Source of the DNA: Algoriphagus locisalis
Lineage (GTDB): Bacteria > Bacteroidota > Bacteroidia > Cytophagales > Cyclobacteriaceae
NCBI RefSeq assembly: GCF_900116615.1
Contig: NZ_FPBF01000005.1
Coordinates: 131,552-195,551 of the forward strand
Direction of reading: 5' to 3'
Length of the DNA: 64,000 nt
Below the pieces are notes generated by a model that saw only the letters and a program-made list of their open reading frames with translations, was not told the DNA's origin and made no database searches. Position 1 is the first letter of the stretch. Each line of letters opens with the position of its first letter. Made by a program: the position numbers and the translations under genes. Shown here in pieces: positions 8,848 through 20,800 of the stretch.

Positions 8848-11800
8848 TTACCTCCTGAGTATTACCTTGTGATATTCCCGTTTATCTCCCCATGATATTT
8901 CTAGGGTATAGACTCCCGCAGCTTTACCCCATAGCCAGTTAGATAACTGCTCGCTCAGCGTGCCAAGGACCGTTGTTTCTATCACTCCGAATTGACCTGT
9001 AGCTGCTATAATTCTTACAGTAACGGGTTCGTCATTGTAATCGCCTATAGCTATTAATTCCAAATTTAATGGATCTCCTGTGGTTGGATTAGGATAAACC
9101 TTCCAATAGGAATAGCCAGGGATTGGTTCTACCTGAATAGATCTGGTGACACTGAATGTAGAATCTCCATCAAAGTCAAATTGCTTCAGCCTGTAGAAGA
9201 TGTTTCCACCAGACGCAGGGAGATCATTGTCAGTATAATCATACGCCACTTTTGATTCAGAATACCCAGCACCAGCTACTTCACCTATAGTTTCCCATTC
9301 TTTAACATCATTTACAGCTCTTTGTATTTCAAAGCGGTCATTTTCCCACTCTTTGGCTGTAGCCCAAGTCAGGTTGCCTGTTCGTTGGTCAGCTTCATAG
9401 GTAGCATTGAAGTAGAGGTATTCTACCGGAAGGATTCTGAAGTTCGGGTAGCGGATATAAACCACACCCTGGAAGCCATTGCTACCGCCAGTTCTTCCTG
9501 CACCTCCACCTGATCCATAAGTGGTAGCAGGTAAGCCTAGTCCTGTATTATTTCCCCGGCCTCCAGCATAGAACGTGGTTCCTCCTGAGGTATATTGACT
9601 TCCTCCCATTCCCGGCTCATTTACAGTTGCACCTGAAGAGGTGCCGCCTCCGCCTGCTCCATAGTAAATTTCTTCACCTGAGATGACTTGCATGTCTCCG
9701 TTTCCTCCAGTACCAGCTCTTAATTGGGTTGCGTCTCCACTGCCGTTTCCACCTCCTGAAGTAACTCCACCGCCACCTGCACCAGAGCTACCATAGCTTT
9801 GGCCATAGCCATTGCCACCATCATAGCCAGCACCTGCAGAGGCATATCCTCCGGTCGAATCATCTGATCCAGCCGCAGCTCCTCCGCCTCCAGATGCACC
9901 ATCTCTACCTGGGCGTATAGTATTGTCTGAACTGGAAGACCCGCCACCTCCACCACCTGCGGCAGTCAAGCCAGAGAAGGTGTTGCTGCCACCATAAGTA
10001 AAACCTGGACCGGTGAAAGTTGAGCCTGCCCCGTCTCCTCCTTGCATATTCACACCACTAGCGCCTACACCTATTCCTCCAGGAGTGATATTGAACACTG
10101 CTCCTTGTAAGCCTGGTAATCCATTCATGCTAACCCCGGTGAACTCTTGGTAAATCACTTCACCGCCACCGCCGCCGCCAGCTGCTTCGCCATAGCCACC
10201 GCCACCGCCGCCGCCAACTACCAGTACTTCAAATTCATCTAATCCATCCGGTGCTGTCCAAGTCCATGAGGAACAATCCCCTGTGACACGGATCACGGTA
10301 TAGCCTTCCGAGTCAGTATATTGGTAAATATCTCCAGTCCCACTACATGGAGGAGGTGTAGTACAATCATAGGTTACCACAAATTTTCCATTCGGTCCTG
10401 TGGTGCTAACAATAGCCTGTGCGAGTTGATCTGCTTTGGGTTCTGTTTCTGGTACTTGCGTTGCAAAAATATCAGATCCATCAAACACTAAGAAGATCTG
10501 TTGCCCAGCACTAACAGGAATAGTTGCTATGTTAGGGCCTCCATCACCAAATGCCTGAATAGTCACTTCACTTACCCCTGCGCCTACGGAATAAATAGCA
10601 TCTCCATCTGCTTCCAAATATTCCGTGCTACAATTGATACCGAATGGAACAGTATTATTTGCTGGAACTGAGTAAGGACAGGTATCAGCGATTCCTTCGA
10701 TGGAATTTATCGTAAGGATGGTTGTCCCTTCGTTATAATATTCTTCAGAGTCGAAGCTAAACTGACCAGCAGTGTTGACGGTCACTGTAATCGTCTGATC
10801 TGCAATTGCATTGGCGCCGCTTGTGCTGTAGTTTATTTTATAATCTCCCGGAGCAAGTTCAGGACCAAATACAGTAAATGTGGAACTGCCAGGAAGTGAA
10901 GTCGGATTGACCACTTGAATATCCGAAATAGGGTAGGATGGATCATCTACCGTGATGGTGCCTGTGGCAATTTCATCATTACATTCTCCAAATACAGTAA
11001 TGCTGTAGTTAAATACTCCTACTTCTGTCGGAGTTCCAGAAACTGCAATCTCACCTGTTGCGTCGTTAAATTCTGCACTTACTCCTAGCGGTAAGCCATT
11101 CGCCCCTGCGACTCCCTCGTTACTTATATTATCAGCATTAGCTGTGTTATGAATAATATTTACCTGAGGAACACCAAGGCATAAGGTTAGTTCTTGGTAT
11201 GCGGGATCAACGCTGGTTTCAGGCCTCATAGTAACTTCTACCGATGGGGTAGGATCAGAGAAGCAATCCACACCATTTAATGTAGAAACTGTAATTCTGC
11301 GGAATTCTGTGTCCTCATATAATGCAGGTGAATCATAAGTGGCATTAATAGCACCTGAAATTGCTGTCCAAGTTGTGTTAGTAGAATTTCTAAACTGCCA
11401 GATATAGCTAATAGCTCCATCTCCTGATCCGGCATCTGTACTGGTAAATTCAGCAGGATCATCTCCTGAACAAATGGTTTGATCTGCTCCTATGGTTCCT
11501 GCGACTGGTTCGCTTTGTAAAGTAATCGTCACAGGATCACTTGCTTGCCCCTCACAGGATAGGCCATTGACGGTAGAAGTCGTATATCTTCTGTATTGGG
11601 TAGTCTCCGTTAACAGAGGCGGGCTGTAATCAGCTCCTGTTGGATCACCGGGAACATCTACCCAATTAGGGGTAGAAAGATCGGTATTCATTTCCCATCT
11701 ATAGGTGATCACAGCTCCGGCATCCTGTGGACTATATACACTACCAGTTATTGGCTCAGGTGTATCGCCTTCGCAAATCGTTTGATCGCTAGTGATAGTT

Positions 11801-14800
11801 CCTGCTTCAGGGACATCTTTTACCGTTATTAAACCTTCTACCCGTACTTGCTGACAAGAGCCTGTGGTAAAGACTTCGTAAGTGTATTCACCAGCCTCAG
11901 CAGGAAACCCGCTGATTCGCAAATTCACCCCATTCCAAGTAGCTGTTACACCTACTGGCAAACCAGTTACCAAAGGACCAGCTAATCCACCGCCAACAGC
12001 ATACTCAATGTCAATTATCGGAGAATCTTCGCAAACAACTTGGCTATCGTCAGTTCCTGCGTCCGAAGTTAATCTAATAAATGGAGAAAGCGTGCCGAAG
12101 GAGATATCATCCAATGCGAAATCATTGCCACCAAGGGCAGTGTTTAAGTTTACAATTTCAATAATTGCAGTTGTACTGGTTCCCGAACTCCAGCTTGGAT
12201 TGGATCTAAATTCCCTCCAATTATCTAAACTTACCTGTGCTTCACTTGTTGGCTTAGGGGCATTATCTAAATCCAACACAGTTCCCACTAGTTGTCCATT
12301 TATTTTAAATTGTAGCCTTGCTGGTGATGCTTCATTCAAATTCATTGCCCATGCCGAAAAATAATATTCCGTAAATGGTTCAACGGTGACTTCTTGTCTC
12401 CAAATTACTGGTTGTCTTAGTGGACTGCCAATAAGTTTACCTCCATTAACCATCATAAAATTTCTTGGTCCGGTAGCATTATTTGTATGATCTCTACCAT
12501 GGAAATTTGTGTGGTAACCCACATTATCGCTTGGACTCCAGGCACTTTCGTCTATTGCGTAAAGACCCTCAGGCCATAATCCAGTGTCACCATTTACATT
12601 GCCATTTCCAAATCTTCGAAGATATTGAGATACTTGATTTGTTTCATATTCTGTAAAGAAGCTTGGATTATCAGGATCAAATTTTGTGAAGGAGCCATCT
12701 TCGATCAACTCTTCTGCTATGCTTATTGAAGATGTACTAACACATCCATCAGGAGATGTAGCGGTTACTGAGTAGGAACCTGCAATATTAACAGTAATAG
12801 ATGGAGTTGTTTCACCTGTACTCCACTCGAAATCAGTATTTGTTACATTTGAACTGGCTACCAAAAGTACGGCTCCGTCCACGGCACAGTAATCCGTCTG
12901 TAATGTAATTACCGGAGTAGGATCGACTGTGATGGTGAAGGATTCTGAAGGGCCAGGGCAACCATTGACTGTAGGGGTCACGGTAATGGTTGCAGTGATA
13001 GGTCCTGAGCTTGGATTCTCCGTTACAAAGGCAGGAATATTTCCGTTGCCTGAAGCTGCCAACCCAATTTCCGGATGAGTATTTGTCCAATTGTAAACTA
13101 CTCCTGAGACTGCATTGCCGCTAAAATTCACAGCAGTGGTGGATTGACCTGAACAACCGATATCCTGATCCGAAATAGGATCTACTGTTGCCACTGGTCT
13201 CACCAATACATCCACTTCGAAGGTATTTCCAACACATCCATCCGGTGTGGTAGGGGTAACAGTGTAAGTTACCGTCTGATCTACAAGGGAAGTATTGGTC
13301 AGGGTCTGTGAAATATTAGTTTGAGGGTTAGCCTGATCGGACTCTCCGTTTACATTTCCATTTGAAGAAACGATCCATGTATAAGTAGTTCCAGCAGGGA
13401 CCGAACCATCTGTTCCATTCAAAGGGATAACTTCAAAAGTGTCTCCACTACAGATTACCGTTCCGCTAATGTCTGTAATCACAGGGGTAACATTGACATC
13501 TGTAGAATTACTAATTGCTGATACCGCAGTACATCCGCCTGCATTGCTGTAATTGACAGTAACATTCTTTGTACCGCTAGTTAACCAAGTTAGTGTAACG
13601 GTATGGTTGGTGGATCCTAAGCCTCCTGAAGTGATAGTATAGTCAGTTCCAGCAGTTCCGGATACAGTCCAAATGTAATTGGATTGCCCACTTTCTGTGG
13701 CATAAGTGACTGGGGCTCCAATGCAGAGATCGGCAGAAGGAGCTACTGTAAATGTTGGAGTTGGGAGTGGATCAACATCAATAGTATTTGAAACAGCTGT
13801 AGCAGCGGTACAATTATTCGAATTGCTATAATTAACAGTAACATTTTTGGTCCCACTAGACAGCCAAGTCAAGGTTACAGAATTATCAAAAGGACCTATA
13901 CCACCAGTTGTGATCGTATAGTCTGATCCTGCAGTACCAGGCAAACTCCATACATAATTGTCTTGATTAGGTTGGGTTGTATAAGTTACCGAACTGCCTA
14001 CACAGACATCTGTAGAAGGTTGTGTCGTAAATGTAGGTACTGGAAGCGCATTGACAATCGTAGAATTCACAACCGCAGCTACTGCTGTACAAGTATTTGC
14101 ATTGGAATAATTGATAGAAACATTCTTTGTACCGGCTGTCAACCAAGTCAGAGTAACATTATCATCAGACGTACCTATTCCACCTGCTGTAATGGTATAA
14201 TCAGTACCTAAAGTTCCCGGTACAGTCCAGATGTAATTCGTTTGGCCTGTTTCGGTGGAATATGTCACTGATTCACCCACGCAGACCTCAGTAGGAGGGG
14301 CTGCGGTGAACGTTGGTGTTGGAAGGGCGTTAACTATCGTAGAATTCACCACTGCTGCAGCTGGGGTACAATTATCTGAATTAGTATAATTAACAGACAC
14401 ATTTTTGGTGCCGGCAGTTAGCCATCTTAGGGTTACTGAACTACTTGAAGTTCCAATTCCTCCAGCAGTAATGTTATAATCAGTTCCAGCAGTACCCTGT
14501 ACAGTCCAGATGTAATTGGATTGACCTGACTGGGTAGTATAAGTTACCGGAGTGCCTACGCAAACCTCAGCAGGAGGGGAGGATGTAAATGTTGGCTCAG
14601 GAAGCGCATTTACCACTGTGGAGTTGATAGTAGGGGTGGCAGAGGTACAGTTGTTTCCATTGGTATAACTGACCGAAACGTCTTTTGTGCCATCTGTTAG
14701 CCAAGTAAGCGTAACTGTGTTATCTGTTGCTCCAATTCCACCACCCGTAATGTTAAAGTCAATTCCTGCCGTACCAAGTACAGTCCAGCTATAATTGGAT

Positions 14801-17800
14801 TGACCCGATTCGGTAGTGTAGGTCACTGAAGCTCCTACGCAGACCTCAGCCGCAGGAGCTGTGGTGAAGGTTGGTACAGTTAGCGCATTGACAAGGGTTG
14901 AAATACTCGTTGCAGTGGCAGCAGCGCAATTGTTTGAATTGTTATAATTGATAGTTACCTCTTTTGTCCCATCGGTCAACCAGGTAAGTGTCAAAGAATC
15001 GTCATTGGTACTACCTCCCCCTGTAATGGTGTAATCAGATCCCTCAGTTCCTTGTACGGTCCAGACATAATTGGATTGACCCGACTCGGTGGTATAGGTG
15101 ATGGAGGTGCCAACACAAACTTCAGCCGATGGAGTAGGGGTCAAAGTTGGTACAGGCAATTCATTGACCACAAATGCTCCTGATATACTGGAAGTTTGAT
15201 TTGGTCCGCATGCTCCTGAACTTGAAACGACCACGTAATAGAATACAGGAACGCCATCAGCAATAGTTGAAGGAGGAGTGAATGTGTTAGAATCGGTTCC
15301 GACTTGAGTATCAACTCCAGCATTAATTACTCCAGTCGTATTGCTATACCATTGGTATGACAAAGTTCCAGTTCCTGAAGCGCTAACTGATATTGGACTA
15401 AATGGGCCTTCTCCCTCACAAATGGTATCACCACTGAGATCCTCAGAGTCAATAGATGTTAATGGATTGACTATAAATGCTCCTGAAATCGAAGAAGTCA
15501 CGGTTCCACAGCTTGGACTCGTTGCAGTAGCATAGTAATACCTTGGTAAACCATCCGCCACACTTGCGTCGGAAGGAGGAGTGAATGTTGGGTCGGTTGC
15601 TCCAGTAAGTAAAACTCCAGTTGAATTATCAGGAGTAGTATTTTGATACCACTGATAGGTAGCAGCTATACCACCATCGCCGGTCGCAGCTATTTCAAGC
15701 TCAGAGAATGGGCCATCGCCCAGACAAAACTCCTCGTTCTGCGCGGCAGGATCTAAATCAATGTTTATGGCAGTCCCAGATTCAGAAACTATATAAGCAC
15801 CTGTTAGGTCAGAGGCGATCGGTCCACTACATGTGCCTGAGACAACTACATAATAATAAGAAATACCCTCGGGAGTGGATGGTGGAGTAAATGTTGCTGA
15901 AATAGCACCTGATACAGCTGTACCTGGATCTGTACTGATGTCTGAATTATCAGGCTTACGATACCATTGGAAGGACAATCCAGATCCTGTGGCGGTAATG
16001 GTGATCGGGTCAAATCCATCACCAAAACATTCCGTGTCTCCAAGCTGACCCGGATCAATCTCAGGGTCAATAGTAACAGGAGTACTGACTTCAATGGTAT
16101 TCGAAGCTGGAGTTGGAATGGAGCAGCCATTTATATCAGTATAATTGACAGTTACTGTTTTGCTACCAGAACTTAGCCACTGAATGGTAACTGAATTACT
16201 TCCAACTCCACCACCGGTAATAGTATAATCCGAACCTGAAGCGCCGGGAATGTCCCAAACATAATTATTTTGACCGCCTTCGGTAGTATAGGTTACGGCA
16301 TCGTTGAGACAAACAGGATTAGATGGCTCTACTGTAAAACTTGGCGCAGGAAGCGGATCTAGGGTTATGGTATTTGAGGCTGGGGCGATACCTGTACATC
16401 CGTTTGCATCGGTGTAATTCACCGTGACGGTTTTTACACCATTAGTCAACCACTGAACAGTTACTGTATTACTGCTTGTGCTAATTCCTCCCGCTGTAAT
16501 CGTGTAATCAGTACCTGCTGCTCCGGAAATTGTCCAAGAATAGTTGGTTTGTCCTGCTTCGGTGGTATAGGTTACTGCCTCCCCAATACATACTGGGTCG
16601 GATGGCTCGACTGTAAATGTGGGCACAGGAAGAGGGTCAAGTGTGATGGTATTCGAAGCTGATAATGCACTAGCACATCCGTTTGGATTAGTGTAGCTTA
16701 CGGTTACGGTTTTGTCTCCATCGGTTAACCATTCAATGGTAACAGTATTGCTGCTAGTACCCACACTTCCTGATGTGATAGTGTAATCACTGGTTTCAAC
16801 CCCAGAAACTGTCCAGATATAATTTGATTGTCCAGCTTCCGTAGTATAAGTCACCTCATCTCCTATACAAACCGGATTTGCAGGCTCAGCAGTGAAAGTT
16901 GGGACAGGTAGAGGATCAAGATCTATGGTGCTAATTGCCGGAGAGATGCCTTCACAACCGCTTGTGTTTTCATAATTTACTGTAACTGTTTTTTGTCCTT
17001 CAGTTAACCAAATAATGGTAACAGTATTGTCACTACCAGCAGTAACCGTAAAATCGATTCCTTCATCACCAGAAACCGTCCAGTCATAATTTGAAATACC
17101 TGCGCTAGATTGTGTAGTGTAGGTATATTCTTGACCTATACAAACTGCTCCTGAAGGTGCAGAAGTGAAAGTAGGAGAGGGTCTTTCGTTAAGATTGATT
17201 GAGTTTGACGCAGGGCTCGCTCCTGCGCATCCACTGGCATTTTCATAGTTGACAGTGACAGTTTTGGAACCTGTGGTCAACCACTCAATGGATATTGAAT
17301 TAGTACTGAGTCCACCTGTAGCTATAGTATAATCTGTTCCCTGAACTCCAGAAATATTCCAAGTGTAATTTGCCCGTCCCGACTGAGTGGTATAGGTAAC
17401 GATCTCGCCAAGACAATAATCATCAGATGGCTCAACGAGGAAAATTGGTGATGGGAGAGGGCTGACTGTAACAGTACTATTAATATATGCTGCAGCCGAA
17501 CATCCACTGGAATTTGAATAGCTCAGGAATACTTGTTTTGTACCTTGGGTTAACCAAATTAAAGTAAGCGAATTAGCTGTACTTGTTCCACCGGAACTTA
17601 TCGTATAATCGGTTCCTAAAGTTCCTGAAATCTGCCAGTCATAGTTGAATTGCCCTGACTGGGTAGAATAAGTTACCTCTTCTCCTATACAAACTACCCC
17701 TGTTGGTTGAGCAGTAAAGCTTGGGGTTGGTAAGGCATTGATGGTTAAGCTACGGGTAGCGGTGTCGTCTGCACAGCTTCCTGAGCCTGTAACCGTATAG

Positions 17801-20800
17801 GAAATTGTTGTGGTACCACTAGCTAAAGCTGTTACCTGACCTGTGGAACTATTTACGGAAGCCACAGAAGTATTACTTGAAGACCAAGTTCCCCCAAGTG
17901 TTGTGGAGGTGAAGGTAGAGCTCTGCCCAACACAGAGTTCATCAGCGCCACTTAAGGTTCCTGCATCCGCTAGTGGAGTCACCGTGATGGATTGGGTTTC
18001 AAAGTCATCTTCACAGCCTCCTGAGCCAGAAACTGTGTATGTTAAAATGGCTGATCCTGCTGATACACCAGTCACCACACCTGTAGAAGGATCAACCGTA
18101 GCTACAGTTGGATTGCCGGATGACCAAGTACCACCTGTCATTGTGGAGGAGAAAGTGCTGGTTCCTCCTTCGCAGACTTCCGGGTCTCCACTTAAGGTCC
18201 CTGCATCTGGTGGCGAGGTTACGGTAACAAAAATGCTAGTTTGAGGAGCAGGACAGCCTCCACTTGCTGGAAGAGTGTAAAAGATTTCAACGGGGGGACC
18301 AGCAGAAACTCCAGTTACCAAGCCTGTGCTGGAAACTGTGGCAATAGCAGGATCGTCCGATGACCAAGTACCAAAAGAAGTAGTAGAAAACAGCTGGGAA
18401 TCCTCTCCTATACAGATGTCCTGATCTCCACTGATGGTTCCGGGACTAACAGGCTTGCTAACAAAGACCGTTCTAGAAGAGGTGGCTACCGTACAGCCCG
18501 TAATGGTATAGCGAATATTTGCTGCGCCTGCACTTACTCCGGTAATCACTCCTGTATCTGGATCGACTGTAGCAATGCTTTCATCTGAAGAGGACCAGGC
18601 TCCTCCGTCCATGTTGGAAGTAAACGTGGTAGTTCCACCTTCACAAATGGATTGAGGGCCGTTTACAATACCGGCTGTTAAGGTATAGGAAATTCTGATT
18701 CGGCCCGCACCGCCTGCCCCACCTAATACTGAACTTCCGCCATTAAACCTGGATCCACCTCCGCCCCCTCCAGGTGCTTGACCAGGTTGTCCACTAGTAT
18801 TTGAAGAATTGGTTCCAGCTCCGCCATTTCCTCCATCGCTCGCTATTGGTATTGTGCCTGGAGTAATTACCCCACCGTTGGCACCACTTGAAATAGCATA
18901 TCCAGAAGAACCTCCACCACCACTTCCTTGTGTACCCCCGGAGTTAGATTGATTCCCTCCATTTCCACCTAGAAAAGTAACGTCATTACCGGTACCTACA
19001 GCACCTCCGGCACCACCATTTCCTGAATCCCCGACACCAGATCCACCTCTGGCTAACAAGCCTGTGCCAAAAGTGGTGTTTCCTCCATCTATGTTGGAAT
19101 TATTTCCTCCAACACCTACACTGTGGTTAAAAACTTCGCCTGGGCTTACGGTGATGATGGACCGAGAATAGCCACCACCCCCTCCACCTCCGGCTCGGCT
19201 GGTTGAGCCAGTTCTTCTACCTCCTCTTCCACCGCCACCCCAGGCTTCTACAATTATTTCGGTCACTCCGTCAGGAACAGTCCAAATTTGGGGATAGGTT
19301 AATAAAGGGTCGAAATCCAAAGTCTCCACACAGCCACAATCCTCTACGATAATGGTTCCTGTCGCAGCCGCAACCCCGCAAGTACCGAGTAATTCTATGC
19401 TATAAGTGAAGGTTCCCAGCTCAATTGGATTACCTGTAATGCTGATTTCTCCGGTTGAAGAATTAAATGTTGCGCTGACTCCCTCAGGAAGTCCATTGGC
19501 ACCATCCACTCCATCTCCATTTATGCCCGTTACTCCTGTCGTACTATGTGAAAGATCAACCTCGCCTGTGAAAAAGCAAAAAGTTTCTGTGGTAACAGGG
19601 GTAACGGTTTTACCCGGATTGACTGTGATGGTTTTGGTTACCAAAACATTGCTACAAGAACCACCACTTGCAGTTAGTTGCAAGGTTATCACACCAAGAG
19701 CACTGTCGTTTGATCCGGCAGTGTAGGTTGCATTGGCAGGACTATTGGCGTTGGTCCATGTACCGTTACCGTTTAGATTTGTCCAAGTACCACTGGTGGC
19801 AGCACCACCTATACTTCCGCCCATAGGAGCTGAAGTCTCTCCGTCACATATCTCCGCCAAGGCTCCTCCGGCAATAGCCGTTGGGCTGGTGGTAATCGTA
19901 AGGGTTTTTGTAGCAGTGGCTACTCCACAGGCTCCCCCAACTGTCGTTAAGGTTAGGGTGATAGTTCCAGTTTCTGATACTCCGGGAGTGTATGTAGCAG
20001 TTGCAGGATTGGTAGGATTGGTCCAAATACCAGCCCCTCCGCTCCAAATCCCTCCCGAAACAGATCCGCTAACACTTCCACCCATTGCCGGAGTGCTTTG
20101 GCCTTGGCAAATTCCAGCCAGAGCAGGGCCTGCATTTGCTTGGGGAAGTGCATTGACAAGAATTGTTTTTGAAACAGATGTGGTACCACAAGTTCCGCCA
20201 CTTGTGGTAAGTGTAAGCGTAATCAACCCTGATTCCGCGGGCCCAGCCGTATAGGTTGCAGTTGCGGGATTGCTGGCATTAGTCCAGGAACCTGATCCTC
20301 CGCTCCATGTTCCAGATGTGGCCACACCACCGATACTTCCACCCATTTGGGCAGATGTCCCTCCTTGGCATATCGCTGCCAGGGCTCCTCCTGGATTTGC
20401 GGTTGCACCAGGGTTGACTGTTATTGTTTTTGAACTGCTTGTTGTTCCACAAGATCCACCTGATGTTGTCAAGGTTATCGTGGCTGTTCCACTGTAATTT
20501 GCTGGAGGGGTCCACGTTGCATTCAGGGCAGTTGAACTGGGACTGAAAGTTCCTCCGATTCCTCCATCAGACCAAACCCCACCCGTCGCTCCTCCACTAA
20601 CACTTCCACCTAATGGTGCAGAGGTTCCGCGCTGACAAATAGCTGCAAGAGAAGGCCCGATAGTAAGTGTAGGATTAGGATTGACAACGATTGTCTTAGA
20701 ATCGGTTCTGACACAACTTCCTCCGGTGGTGGTCAAGCTTAAAGTTGCTGTACCTGTATATCCTGCCGGAGGAGTCCAAGTCGCATTTAAGTTGGTTGCC

